Source of the DNA: Bradyrhizobium erythrophlei
Lineage (GTDB): Bacteria; Pseudomonadota; Alphaproteobacteria; Rhizobiales; Xanthobacteraceae
Assembly: GCA_900129675.1 (NCBI GenBank)
Contig: FSRD01000001.1
Location: 3,275,501-3,339,500 of the forward strand
Direction of reading: 5' to 3'
Length of the DNA: 64,000 nucleotides
Shown here: in pieces, positions 1 through 8,735 of the stretch
How the letters are laid out: every line of letters starts with the position of its first letter
How positions within the stretch are numbered: position 1 is the stretch's first letter
Notes under the pieces: model-generated
Told to the model about the DNA's origin: nothing
Seen by the model: only the letters and a program-made list of their open reading frames with translations
The model's database searches: none
Translations under genes and position numbers: made by a program

Positions 1-437
1 TTGGTGGCCGGCAGATTGTAGACCAGCGTCATGGTGCGGGCGCCGTCGCCGCCCCAGTCGAAGCCGACCGAGGGGCCCTGCCAGTAGACCCGCAAGTCGC
101 CGGCATTCTTGGTGTAGAGCGTGCCTTCGCCATAGCGCAGGCCGGCCACGAAGGCGCCCGAGCCTTCTTCGCCCAGCACGTAGCCATTGGGCAGGCCCCA
201 TTGGCTGACCGCGCGCTCGATGATGGAGGCGAGCCCGCGCGACACGTTGCCGAAGAATTTGTGCCCGGCGCCGACCAGTTCGTCCGGCCCGTAGGTGTTG
301 GGGGCGGGCTGGCGCTGTGGCGGAGGTGCCTGCGGCGGCAGCTGTTCCGGTAGCGGTGCCTGCTGCGCCGAGACGGGCACGGTCCAGCACATCAGCGCGG
401 CGAGCGCTACCGCGGCTAGGCGTGATGCGAAAATCAT
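1..437 (-). CDS. DUF1134 family exported protein (EipA-like), 3' part missing
   Basis: The gene runs leftward and leaves the window, so only the first 145 codons are visible. The start ATG at 437 opens a typical signal peptide (residues 1-25, ending PVSAQQ), followed by a Pro/Gln-rich linker (about 26-47). The globular part then begins with YGPDELVGAGHKFFG and GYVLGEEGSGAF, and continues with VGFDWGGDGARTM. These are hallmarks of DUF1134, whose studied member is the Brucella envelope protein EipA, a periplasmic protein linked to cell-envelope integrity. The periplasmic location is inferred from the signal peptide. The C-terminal end cannot be judged. Confidence 0.85.
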   Translation of the reverse strand, partial: MIFASRLAAVALAALMCWTVPVSAQQAPLPEQLPPQAPPPQRQPAPNTYGPDELVGAGHKFFGNVSRGLASIIERAVSQWGLPNGYVLGEEGSGAFVAGLRYGEGTLYTKNAGDLRVYWQGPSVGFDWGGDGARTMTLVYNLPAT

Positions 438-528
438 AAAGAACCCCTGGTATCGAATTCTGGCCGCCACCTTAACCTGACACCAACAAGCACGGCTCTA
501 GGTTGCGTCCAGTGTCCCCTCGACTCGA

Positions 529-1068
529 ATGTTATCGGTACCAACTATGACGGCACAACGGCAGGAAAGATACGGTAGGCCTCCGGGCAAGGCCTTTTTG
601 GCCCTATTGGCAGGCTTTTTCGCGTCTATTTGCCTTGATTTGCCCGGCTGTGATTTATCGGCCCTGGCCGCGACCACCGAACGGGTGGTGGTGAACCACT
701 ATTCGGGCCTCGCCATCGAGGGTTTCGACCCCGTCGCCTATTTCACCGATTCCATTGCGGTCCAGGGCGTGGTGGACTTCGAGGCTTCGGAATCGGGTGC
801 GGTCTGGCGCTTCCGCAACGAGGGCAACCGCGCCTCGTTCGTGGCCCATCCCGAGGTCTATAGCCCGCAATTCGGCGGCTACGATCCGGTCGATCTGGGG
901 CGCGGCGTGACCTATGCCGGTAACCCCCGGTTTTGGCTGGTGACGGGCGCGCGGCTTTATCTGTTCGGCCGCGAGCAAAGCCGCGACGTCTTCGCCGCCG
1001 ATCCGGCCCGTTTCCTGAAAAACGCCAAGGCGCGCTGGCCGGGGCTGGAAGAGACGCTGGCGCAGTAA
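529..1068 (+). CDS. YHS domain-containing exported protein
   Basis: A 179-residue protein. The N-terminus (about 20-48) holds a hydrophobic stretch ending in Leu-Ala-Ala, consistent with a signal peptide or anchor. The rest matches the YHS-domain pattern: IEGFDPVAYF near residue 65, then the segment around VWRFRNEGNRASFVAHPEVY, and the FGGYDP motif. YHS domains are thought to bind metals, and proteins of this kind are common orphans in alphaproteobacteria. An ATG at residue 7 (MTAQRQ) is an equally good start. It ends 2 bases before the convergent cysQ stop, so the two genes meet tail to tail. Its substrate is unknown. Confidence 0.75.
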   Translation: MLSVPTMTAQRQERYGRPPGKAFLALLAGFFASICLDLPGCDLSALAATTERVVVNHYSGLAIEGFDPVAYFTDSIAVQGVVDFEASESGAVWRFRNEGNRASFVAHPEVYSPQFGGYDPVDLGRGVTYAGNPRFWLVTGARLYLFGREQSRDVFAADPARFLKNAKARWPGLEETLAQ

Positions 1069-1069
1069 A

Positions 1070-1897
1070 TCAGGGCGCCGCCGAGGAATCGCCCCAGGCG
1101 ATGAACTCGGGCACGATGAAATCTGCAGCGCCCAAGCCGAATTGCAGGGCGGCGCCTTTCGAATCCGTGATCCTGCCGCCGGCTGCGGTGACCACCGCAT
1201 GGCCCGCCGCGACATCCCATTCGCAGGTCGGCGACAGGCGGGGATAGATATCGACGCCGCCTTCGGCCACCCGGCCGAATTTGACCGCCGAGCCCAGCAC
1301 GGCCCGGACCGCGCCCGATCTCGCCGCGATAAAGGCTTCGGTCCGCTCATCGCCATGCGAGCGGCTGACCGCCACGGTCCACGGCGCGCCACGCGGCGGG
1401 CAGGGACGCGTATGGATCGGCTCGACGCGTGGGGCCGCCCCGTCGCGCATCGTCAGCCGCTCTGCGCCGTGGCCGACGATGCCGCGCCAGATCAGCCCGA
1501 GCGCCGGCGCGCCGACGATGCCGAGCAGCGGCGTCCCGTCGGTTACCAGCGCCAGATTGACGGTGAATTCGTTGCGGCCGGCGACGAATTCCTTGGTGCC
1601 GTCGAGCGGGTCGATCAGGAAGAAGCTGCCTTGATACGGTAGCCGCGCCAGCCGGACGCGCTCCTCGGACAGCGAAGGCACGTGGGGGGCCAGCCGCGCG
1701 AGGCCGTCGGCGATGATGCGGTCGGCGGCAAGATCGGCTTCCGTCACCGGCGATCCGTCGGACTTGCCGTCGACCTGCATGGCCGAACGGTTGACCGCAA
1801 GGATAGCGGCGCCGGCCCGGATCACCAGATCGGTCAGCGGTTCGATCAGGCCGGCGGCGGCGTCGCGATCGATCACGGGGGAAAGTGCCTCATTCAT
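1070..1897 (-). CDS. cysQ: 3'(2'),5'-bisphosphate nucleotidase CysQ
   Basis: A 275-residue member of the inositol monophosphatase superfamily. The metal- and phosphate-binding motifs are present: SPVTEADLAAD near residue 50, the SLSEE acidic pair near 76, DPLDGTKEF near 96-104, and the C-terminal CEWDVAAGHAVVTAAGG motif. The spacing and the DGTKEF variant point to CysQ (PAP phosphatase of the sulfate assimilation pathway) rather than SuhB. It would remove 3'-phosphoadenosine 5'-phosphate left by PAPS-dependent reactions. No sulfate-assimilation gene adjoins it. A second ATG four bases downstream (1893) is in another frame, which supports the start at 1897. Confidence 0.88.
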   Translation of the reverse strand: MNEALSPVIDRDAAAGLIEPLTDLVIRAGAAILAVNRSAMQVDGKSDGSPVTEADLAADRIIADGLARLAPHVPSLSEERVRLARLPYQGSFFLIDPLDGTKEFVAGRNEFTVNLALVTDGTPLLGIVGAPALGLIWRGIVGHGAERLTMRDGAAPRVEPIHTRPCPPRGAPWTVAVSRSHGDERTEAFIAARSGAVRAVLGSAVKFGRVAEGGVDIYPRLSPTCEWDVAAGHAVVTAAGGRITDSKGAALQFGLGAADFIVPEFIAWGDSSAAP

Positions 1898-2037
1898 ATG
1901 CGGGGCTCATAGGCTGTTCGTGTTCCCTTGTCATGGCCGCCGCAAGCTGGCCGCACGCGCGTCCACAGTGTATCAAGCCAGCGCGCATGCGTGATTCGTA
2001 ACTGCCCGCTTCTCGCGCGGCCCTCCAGGAACATCTG

Positions 2038-2685
2038 ATGTCTGCCACTCCGTCTCCCGGTCCCGCTCCCGATGCCCTCGAACTGGCGGCGTTGTTGTGT
2101 TCGCGAGTCTGCCATGATCTCATCAGTCCGGTTGGCGCGATCGTCAATGGGCTTGAGGTTCTCGACGATAATCCGAAGCCCGAAGACCGCGAATTCGCGC
2201 TCGATCTGATTCGCAAGAGCGCCAAGACCGCCTCGGCACGACTGCAGTTCTGCCGGCTGGCGTTCGGCGCCGCCGGATCGGCCGGCGCGCAGATCGATCT
2301 TGGCGACGCCCAGAACATGGCGCGGGGCCACATCGAGGACGGCAAGATCACAATCACCTGGAATTTGCCGCGCCTGCTGTTGCCGAAGAACCGGGTCAAG
2401 CTGCTGTTGAACATGCTGGTGATTGCGCAGCAGACGATCCCGCGCGGCGGCACGCTGACGATCGATCCGGTCGGCGACGGTGAGACGATGAGCTTTCGCG
2501 TCACCGCAGCCGGCCTGAACGCCCGCCTGCCGCAAAATATCGCCGACCTCCTGAGCGCGAGTTCGACCGCATCGGTCGATGCGCATGCGGTGCAGCCTTA
2601 TTATACCCGGCTGCTCGCACAGGCCTGCGGGCTCAGCGTGACGCTTGCGCCCGACGGGGAAAAAGTGGTCATCGCGGCCTCCTGA
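2038..2685 (+). CDS. chpT: Histidine phosphotransferase ChpT
   Basis: A 215-residue cytoplasmic protein with the ChpT architecture: an N-terminal helical dimerisation domain carrying the phospho-accepting histidine (CHDLISPVGAI, His26) and a degenerate Bergerat-type C-terminal domain that lacks ATP-binding motifs. In Caulobacter ChpT relays phosphate from CckA to CtrA and CpdR. That role is transferred here from family knowledge, and it fits the presence of ctrA 16 kb away. It stands alone upstream of the che operon. The intergenic gap that follows carries a CtrA-like box. The start is the ATG at 2038. Confidence 0.93.
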   Translation: MSATPSPGPAPDALELAALLCSRVCHDLISPVGAIVNGLEVLDDNPKPEDREFALDLIRKSAKTASARLQFCRLAFGAAGSAGAQIDLGDAQNMARGHIEDGKITITWNLPRLLLPKNRVKLLLNMLVIAQQTIPRGGTLTIDPVGDGETMSFRVTAAGLNARLPQNIADLLSASSTASVDAHAVQPYYTRLLAQACGLSVTLAPDGEKVVIAAS

Positions 2686-2708
2686 AGCGCGGCCCGGCGC
2701 AAACATGG

Positions 2709-2723
2709 TTAACCAAAGGTTGA
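2709..2723. promoter_or_regulatory. CtrA-like box upstream of cheA
   Basis: The sequence TTAACCAAAGGTTGA has the form TTAA-N7-TTGA, one mismatch from the CtrA consensus TTAA-N7-TTAA. It overlaps ATGGTTAA (2705-2712), the reverse of the TTAACCAT half-site. It lies about 155 bases before the cheA start, between chpT and cheA. Control of che genes by CtrA is an inference from the motif. Confidence 0.5.
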
Positions 2724-2878
2724 TCGCCGGTCATCGGATTCGATGAAGCCGTCTTATCTCTTTGTTGATCCCGTTCTTTTCCAATTGCTCAACCAATATT
2801 AAACGGTTTGCATAGAAGCTGGCCAAATTCCGTAAGGCGCGTCGATGTCGCGTGCCCGTACGTGCGAAGGCCAGTTTC

Positions 2879-5644
2879 ATGGATGATTTGTTGCGTGAGT
2901 TTCTGACCGAGACCAGCGAGAGCCTGGATACGGTCGACAATCAGTTGGTCAAGTTCGAGCAGGACCCGAGCGACGCCAAGATTCTGGATAACATCTTCCG
3001 TCTGGTTCACACCATCAAGGGCACTTGCGGCTTTCTCGGCCTGCCGCGGCTGGAAGCGCTGGCGCATGCCGGCGAGACGCTGATGGGCAAGTTCCGCGAC
3101 GGCATGCCGGTGACCGCGGGCGCCGTGACGCTGATCCTGTCGTCGATCGACCGCATCAAGGAAATCCTGGCCGGGCTGGAAGCGACCGAGAACGAGCCCG
3201 AAGGCACCGACGAAGACCTGATCGAGAAGCTGCATGAGATGGCCGAAAGCGGCGCCCATGCCGCAGCCGCCGAGGTTGCCGCGGCAGCCGTACCGGTTGT
3301 TGCGTCGCCGCCGGTTCAGCCCGCGGCGCAGGGCACGCTGGTGAATCAGGTGCTGGAACGGCCGTTGCGTCCCGGCGAAGTCTCGCTCGATGATCTCGAA
3401 CGCGCCTTCCGCGAGACCGCCATCGAAGTAGCGGCCGCGCCGCAGGCTGTGGCTCCCACCGCCAAGCCGGTTGCACCGGCGCCGAAGCAGGAGGCGGCCC
3501 CGGCCGCTGCGGCCGAGCCCGCCGCCGCATCGAAGGAGAAAAAGCCGTCCGTGAGGAAGGCCGCTGCCGCCGCCGACGGCGATGTCCAGGAAGCCGACAA
3601 GATCGCCAACCAGTCGATCCGCGTCAACGTGGATACGCTGGAACATCTGATGACCATGGTCTCCGAGCTGGTCTTGACCCGCAACCAGCTGCTGGAGATC
3701 AGCAGGCGCAACGAGGACACCGAGTTCAAGGTGCCGCTGCAGCGATTGTCGAACGTCACCGCCGAGCTGCAGGAAGGCGTCATGAAGACGCGGATGCAGC
3801 CGATCGGCAATGCTTGGCAGAAACTGCCCCGCATCGTGCGCGATCTCTCCGGCGAACTCGGCAAGCAGATCGAACTGGAGATGCACGGCGCCGACACCGA
3901 GCTCGATCGCCAGGTGCTCGACCTGATCAAGGATCCCTTGACCCACATGGTGCGCAACTCCGCCGACCATGGTCTGGAGACCCCGGCCGAGCGCGCCGCG
4001 GCCGGCAAGCCCGAGCAGGGCACGATCCGGTTATCCGCCTATCACGAGGGCGGCCACATCATCATCTGCATCGCCGACAATGGCCGCGGCCTCAACACCG
4101 AGCGGATCAAGGCCAAGGCAGTCCAGAACGGTCTCGTCAGCGAGGCCGAACTGGAGAAGATGACCGAAGCCCAGATCCACAAGTTCATCTTCGCGCCTGG
4201 CTTCTCGACCGCCGCCGCGATCACCTCGGTGTCCGGCCGCGGCGTCGGCATGGACGTGGTACGCACCAATATCGACCAGATCGGCGGCACCATCGACGTC
4301 AAGTCGGTGGCCGGCGAGGGCTCCTCCGTCACCATCAAGATCCCGCTGACCTTGGCCATCGTCTCCGCCCTGATCGTGGAAGCCGCCGGCGACCGCTTTG
4401 CGATCCCCCAACTCTCGGTGGTCGAATTGGTGCGCGCCCGCGCCAACTCCGAACACCGCATCGAGCGCATCAAGGACACCGCGGTCTTGAGGCTGCGCAA
4501 CAAGCTGTTGCCGCTGATGCACCTGAAGAAGCTTTTGAAGATCGATGACGGCACCTCCTCCGATCCTGAGAACGGTTTTATCGTGGTGACCCAGGTCGGC
4601 AGCCAGACTTTTGGTATCGTGGTCGACGGCGTGTTCCACACCGAAGAAATCGTGGTCAAGCCGATGTCGACCAAGCTGCGGCACATCGACATGTTCTCCG
4701 GCAACACCATTCTGGGCGATGGCGCCGTGATCATGATCATCGACCCCAACGGGATCGCAAAAGCGCTCGGCGCCGCCGGCTCGACCGCCCAAGGGATGGC
4801 GGACGAGCACGCCGCGTCCCATGCCAATTCCGGCGAACAGCTGACCTCGCTCCTGGTGTTCCGCGCCGGCAATGCCCAGCCCAAGGCAGTGCCGCTCGGC
4901 CTCGTCACCCGTCTGGAAGAGATCTCGACCGACAAGATCGAACTCAGTAACGGCCGCTACATGGTGCAATACCGCGAGCAGCTGATGCCGCTGGTGCAGA
5001 TGCACGGGGTCAATGTCCAGACCGCGGGCTCGCAGCCGATCCTGGTGTTCGCCGATGACGGCCGCTCGATGGGCCTTGTGGTCGACGAGATCATCGACAT
5101 CGTCGAGGAGCGCCTGCACATCGAGGTCGCCGGTTCCGGCGAGGGCATTCTGGGGTCGGCCGTGATCAAGGGCCAGGCCACGGAAGTGATCGACGTCGGC
5201 CACTTCCTCCCCATGGCGTTTGCCGACTGGTTCTCCCGCAAGGAGATGCGCCCGGCCGCGACCGCGCAATCGGTGCTGCTGGTCGACGATTCCGCCTTCT
5301 TCCGCAACATGCTGGCGCCGGTGCTCAAGGCCGCCGGCTACCGGGTGCGGGTCGCCCCCAATGCGCAGGAAGGCCTGACCGCGCTGCGTTCGGGACAGGC
5401 CTTCGACGTGGTGCTGACCGACATCGAGATGCCCGACATGAACGGGTTCGAGTTCGCGGAAGTTATCCGCGCCGACCAGCATCTGAGCACGATGCCGATC
5501 ATCGCGCTGTCCTCGATGGTGTCGCCGGCGGCGATCGAGCGCGGGCGGCAGGCCGGCTTCCACGATTACGTCGCCAAGTTCGACCGTCCGGGCCTGATCG
5601 CGGCGCTGAAGGAACAGACCGCCGAGACCAGGCACGCGGCATAA
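2879..5644 (+). CDS. cheA: Hybrid chemotaxis histidine kinase CheA with two CheW-like domains and a receiver
   Basis: About 921 residues from the ATG at 2879, which has a GAAGG ribosome-binding site 8 bases upstream. A GTG at 2852 is in frame but has no such site. Domains in order: HPt (1-105, phospho-His44 in HTIKG), an Ala/Pro/Glu-rich linker (about 125-230), the dimerisation helices, the HATPase with its N box (MVRNSADHG) and glycine-rich boxes (DNGRG, SGRGVGMD), a first CheW-like domain, a second CheW-like domain (about 655-790), and a C-terminal receiver (about 800-915; VDDSAFFR, Asp in TDIEMPD, Lys in YVAKFDR). CheA phosphorylates CheY and CheB. The tandem CheW domains plus receiver are unusual compared with E. 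coli CheA, and the receiver may act as a phosphate sink. It is the first gene of the che operon. Confidence 0.95.
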   Translation: MDDLLREFLTETSESLDTVDNQLVKFEQDPSDAKILDNIFRLVHTIKGTCGFLGLPRLEALAHAGETLMGKFRDGMPVTAGAVTLILSSIDRIKEILAGLEATENEPEGTDEDLIEKLHEMAESGAHAAAAEVAAAAVPVVASPPVQPAAQGTLVNQVLERPLRPGEVSLDDLERAFRETAIEVAAAPQAVAPTAKPVAPAPKQEAAPAAAAEPAAASKEKKPSVRKAAAAADGDVQEADKIANQSIRVNVDTLEHLMTMVSELVLTRNQLLEISRRNEDTEFKVPLQRLSNVTAELQEGVMKTRMQPIGNAWQKLPRIVRDLSGELGKQIELEMHGADTELDRQVLDLIKDPLTHMVRNSADHGLETPAERAAAGKPEQGTIRLSAYHEGGHIIICIADNGRGLNTERIKAKAVQNGLVSEAELEKMTEAQIHKFIFAPGFSTAAAITSVSGRGVGMDVVRTNIDQIGGTIDVKSVAGEGSSVTIKIPLTLAIVSALIVEAAGDRFAIPQLSVVELVRARANSEHRIERIKDTAVLRLRNKLLPLMHLKKLLKIDDGTSSDPENGFIVVTQVGSQTFGIVVDGVFHTEEIVVKPMSTKLRHIDMFSGNTILGDGAVIMIIDPNGIAKALGAAGSTAQGMADEHAASHANSGEQLTSLLVFRAGNAQPKAVPLGLVTRLEEISTDKIELSNGRYMVQYREQLMPLVQMHGVNVQTAGSQPILVFADDGRSMGLVVDEIIDIVEERLHIEVAGSGEGILGSAVIKGQATEVIDVGHFLPMAFADWFSRKEMRPAATAQSVLLVDDSAFFRNMLAPVLKAAGYRVRVAPNAQEGLTALRSGQAFDVVLTDIEMPDMNGFEFAEVIRADQHLSTMPIIALSSMVSPAAIERGRQAGFHDYVAKFDRPGLIAALKEQTAETRHAA

Positions 5645-5653
5645 GGGAATTAG

Positions 5654-6127
5654 ATGATGACCAGCAAGACCGATACCATCGAGGGCACCGTCGCCGAATA
5701 CGTCACCGCCGTGATCGGCGGGCAGCTGTTCGGCCTGCCGATCTCGCGGGTGCAGGACGTGTTCATGCCGGAGCGGCTGACGCGGGTGCCGCTGTCGTCG
5801 GCCGAGATCGCCGGCGTGCTCAATCTGCGCGGCCGCATCGTCACCGTGGTCGACATGCGCGCGCGGCTGGGCCTGCCCAAAAACGACGACGGCAAGCCGC
5901 CGATGGCGGTCGGCGTCGATTTGCGCGGCGAATCCTACGGGCTCCTGATCGACCAGATCGGCGAGGTTCTCAGGTTGCCCGACGACAGCCGCGAGGAAAA
6001 CCCCGTCAATCTCGATCCCCGCATGGCCAAACTCGCCGGCGGTGTCCACAGACTGGACGGACAGCTCATGGTCGTCCTCGATGTCGATCGCGTCCTCGAA
6101 ATCGTGCCCGCCCTGGTGGCGGCGTAA
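5654..6127 (+). CDS. cheW: Chemotaxis coupling protein CheW
   Basis: A 157-residue CheW domain protein starting 9 bases after cheA. The core runs from VTAVIGGQLFGLPISRVQDV through GVLNLRGRIVTVVDMRARLGL to the C-terminal VLDVDRVLEI. CheW couples CheA to methyl-accepting receptors in the membrane-associated array. ATG codons at 5654 and 5657 are both possible starts, with AAGGGA just upstream. No receptor gene is in the window, so the receptors must be encoded elsewhere. Confidence 0.93.
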   Translation: MMTSKTDTIEGTVAEYVTAVIGGQLFGLPISRVQDVFMPERLTRVPLSSAEIAGVLNLRGRIVTVVDMRARLGLPKNDDGKPPMAVGVDLRGESYGLLIDQIGEVLRLPDDSREENPVNLDPRMAKLAGGVHRLDGQLMVVLDVDRVLEIVPALVAA

Positions 6128-6205
6128 ATATCTGCAGCAACGCAAGCGTACTAAAAACTGAAAATGGAAACGTCCCTTTGCGGGATTGGGAAGTAGAGGC
6201 CGAAA

Positions 6206-6571
6206 ATGAGAACATGTCTGGTCGTCGATGACTCCAGCGTCATTCGAAAGGTCGCACGTCGTATCCTGGAAGGTCTGGATTTCCAGATCGTCGAAGCCGA
6301 GGACGGCGAGAAAGCGCTTGAAGTCTGCAAGCGCGCCATGCCCGAGGCGGTTCTGCTCGACTGGAACATGCCCGTGATGGACGGCTATGAGTTCCTCGGC
6401 AATCTGCGCCGCATGCCCGGCGGCGACGCGCCCAAGGTGGTGTTCTGCACCACCGAAAACGACGTCGCGCATATCGCGCGTGCGCTGCATGCGGGCGCCA
6501 ACGAATACATCATGAAGCCGTTCGACAAGGACATCGTGACCGCGAAGTTCCAGGAAGTCGGCCTCATCTGA
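6206..6571 (+). CDS. cheY: Single-domain response regulator CheY
   Basis: A 121-residue stand-alone receiver domain. The acidic pair Asp8-Asp9, the phospho-acceptor Asp52 (LLDWNMPVMDG), the Thr of CTTEND and the Lys of IMKPFDK are all in place. Phospho-CheY binds the flagellar switch, or in multi-CheY systems can act as a phosphate sink. Its place between cheW and cheB argues for a chemotaxis role rather than DivK-type cell-cycle signalling. It lies 78 bases after cheW with its own GA-rich ribosome-binding region. Confidence 0.92.
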   Translation: MRTCLVVDDSSVIRKVARRILEGLDFQIVEAEDGEKALEVCKRAMPEAVLLDWNMPVMDGYEFLGNLRRMPGGDAPKVVFCTTENDVAHIARALHAGANEYIMKPFDKDIVTAKFQEVGLI

Positions 6572-6649
6572 TCTCGCGTATCCGGTCCGGCGGCTGAGCG
6601 GCCTTCGGCGGTAGTGTTGTAATCGTGCCGTTGAGCCGTTGGTGAAGTA

Positions 6650-7819
6650 ATGAGCGTTGCGTTGACAAGTTCCCCGGCTCCGACTTCGACACGGCAAGAG
6701 CCGCTGCGGGTGATGGTGGTCGACGACTCCGTCGTGATCCGCGGCATGATCTCGCGCTGGATCGGCGCCGAACCGGATATGGTGGTCGCGGCCTCGCTGC
6801 GCACCGGTCTGGATGCGGTCAACCAGCTCGAGCGCATCAACCCCGACGTCGCCGTGCTCGATATCGAAATGCCGGATCTCGACGGCATCTCCGCGCTGCC
6901 GCAACTGCTGGCGAAGAAGCGCAACCTCATCATCATCATGGCGTCGACCCTGACCCGCCGTAACGCGGAGATCAGCTTCAAGGCGCTGTCGCTGGGCGCG
7001 TCCGATTATATCCCAAAGCCCGAAAGCACGCGCGAAGCGACCGCCGCCGAGACCTTTCGCCACCATCTGATCCAGAAGATCCGCCACCTCGGCGCCAAGG
7101 CGCGCCGCGGCGCGGCCGCGCCGGCGAGCCCGCCTTTGGCGCCAACCCTCGACAGAGCGCGCGACGCATCGACCCGTCATACACCGGCGCCGGCGGCGCA
7201 GCCGCAGCTGATGCGCCGTCCGTTCAGCATGCTGGCGCCGCGCGTGCTCCTGATCGGTTCGTCGACCGGTGGACCGCAGGCCCTGATGTCGCTGGTCGCC
7301 GAGATCGGACCGGTGATCGATCGTTTTCCGGTGCTGATCACCCAGCACATGCCGCCGACCTTCACTACGATTCTCGCCGAGCATCTGGCGCGTACCAGCC
7401 GCCGCCCGGCGCACGAGGCCATCGACGGCGAGATCGTCAAGGCCGGCCAGATCTATCTGGCGCCCGGCGGCCGCCATATGCGCGTGGTGCGCCATGTTGC
7501 GGATGCCGTGATCGCGCTCGATGACGGGCCGCCGGTCAATTTCTGCAAGCCTGCGGTCGATCCGTTGTTCACCTCCGCGATCGATGTCTGGCAGGGCGGC
7601 ATCATGTCGGTGATCCTGACCGGTATGGGTTCGGACGGCATGCGCGGCGGCAAGGATATCGTCGCCGCCGGCGGCAGCGTGATGGCCCAGGACGAGGCGA
7701 CGAGCGTGGTGTGGGGCATGCCCGGTGCGGCCGCCAATGCGGGCATCTGCGCTGCCATCCTGCCGCTCAATCAGATCGGGCCGAAACTGGTCCGGGTGTT
7801 TTCGGGAGATCGCTCGTGA
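6650..7819 (+). CDS. cheB: Protein-glutamate methylesterase/glutaminase CheB
   Basis: A 389-residue protein with an N-terminal receiver (Asp25-Asp26, phospho-Asp71 in [10 protein letters not shown]), an Ala/Pro-rich linker (about 150-195), and a C-terminal methylesterase domain. The catalytic Ser lies in [10 protein letters not shown], the His in ITQHMPP and the Asp in [11 protein letters not shown]. It demethylates receptor glutamates when phosphorylated by CheA, which gives adaptation. Its stop overlaps the cheR GTG start in GTGA, so cheB and cheR are probably translationally coupled. Confidence 0.95.
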   Translation: MSVALTSSPAPTSTRQEPLRVMVVDDSVVIRGMISRWIGAEPDMVVAASLRTGLDAVNQLERINPDVAVLDIEMPDLDGISALPQLLAKKRNLIIIMASTLTRRNAEISFKALSLGASDYIPKPESTREATAAETFRHHLIQKIRHLGAKARRGAAAPASPPLAPTLDRARDASTRHTPAPAAQPQLMRRPFSMLAPRVLLIGSSTGGPQALMSLVAEIGPVIDRFPVLITQHMPPTFTTILAEHLARTSRRPAHEAIDGEIVKAGQIYLAPGGRHMRVVRHVADAVIALDDGPPVNFCKPAVDPLFTSAIDVWQGGIMSVILTGMGSDGMRGGKDIVAAGGSVMAQDEATSVVWGMPGAAANAGICAAILPLNQIGPKLVRVFSGDRS

Positions 7820-8694
7820 CGCCTTTCGACTATGAGTATCTGCGCAGGCTTCTGAAAGAGCGTTCCGGCCTCGATCTGTCTGCCGACAAGCAATATCTGG
7901 TCGAAAGCCGCCTGGTGCCGCTGGCGCGCAAGTCGGGCCTTCCCGGGATTCCCGAACTCGTCCAGAAGATGAAGAGCGGAGCCGACGCCTTGACCGCCGA
8001 AGTGGTCGAGGCGATGACCACCAACGAGACGTTTTTCTTCCGCGACAAGATTCCGTTCGATCACATGAAGGAGACGGTGATTCCGGCGCTGGTTCAGGCG
8101 CGGGCCGCCCGCCGCAGTCTGCGGATCTGGTGTGCGGCTTCCTCCACCGGCCAGGAGCCGTATTCGATCGCGATGTGCCTGAAGGAGTTTGGTTCGGCGC
8201 TGGCGGGCTGGCGGACCGAGATTGTCGCGACCGACCTGTCGCAGGCCGTGCTGGAAAAATCCAAAGCCGGCATCTTCAGCCAGTTTGAAGTGCAGCGCGG
8301 TTTGCCGATCCAGATGCTGGTCAAGTATTTCACCCAGACCGGCGAGTTGTGGCAGCTCAACGCCGAGATCCGCGCCATGGTGCAGCACCGCCAGCTCAAT
8401 TTGCTGCAGGATTTCTCCCACCTCGGCACCTTCGACGTGATCTTCTGCCGCAACGTCCTGATCTATTTCGACCAGGACACCAAGGCCAATATCTTCTATC
8501 GCCTCTCGCGCATGCTCGAACCTGACGGCGTGCTGGCGCTTGGTGCCGCCGAATCCGTGGTCGGCATCACCAACACCTTCAAGCCGTATCCGGAGCGGCG
8601 CGGGCTTTATCGTCCGAACACCGCGCCGGCGGCCCGCGCCGGCGTCACGATCATGGCGCCGCCCGCATTGAGAGCGGTGGCTTCGGCGCGTTGA
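7816..8694 (+). CDS. cheR: Chemotaxis protein methyltransferase CheR
   Basis: About 292 residues from the GTG at 7816, which overlaps the cheB stop. An upstream in-frame start at 7711 would lie deep inside cheB and is not needed. The N-terminal helical domain ([17 protein letters not shown]) is followed by the SAM-binding Rossmann domain with [16 protein letters not shown] and CRNVLIYFD. CheR methylates receptor glutamates using S-adenosylmethionine, opposing CheB. It is the last gene of the che cluster. No cheD or receptor gene follows. Confidence 0.94.
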   Translation: MTPFDYEYLRRLLKERSGLDLSADKQYLVESRLVPLARKSGLPGIPELVQKMKSGADALTAEVVEAMTTNETFFFRDKIPFDHMKETVIPALVQARAARRSLRIWCAASSTGQEPYSIAMCLKEFGSALAGWRTEIVATDLSQAVLEKSKAGIFSQFEVQRGLPIQMLVKYFTQTGELWQLNAEIRAMVQHRQLNLLQDFSHLGTFDVIFCRNVLIYFDQDTKANIFYRLSRMLEPDGVLALGAAESVVGITNTFKPYPERRGLYRPNTAPAARAGVTIMAPPALRAVASAR

Positions 8695-8735
8695 GCGCGA
8701 TGGCTGAGAGGCCGTCGTCTTCGCTTGATGATGCG

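Noticed and set aside
655..1392. Long minus-strand ORF (245 codons) across the YHS and cysQ genes
   Set aside because: It is antisense to the YHS gene and out of frame with cysQ; its Arg/Pro-rich composition is typical of shadow frames in GC-rich DNA.
4031..7495. Very long minus-strand ORF (1154 codons) over cheA to cheB
   Set aside because: It is antisense to well-identified che genes, rich in His/Arg/Asp, and has no motif. It is a by-product of codon bias.
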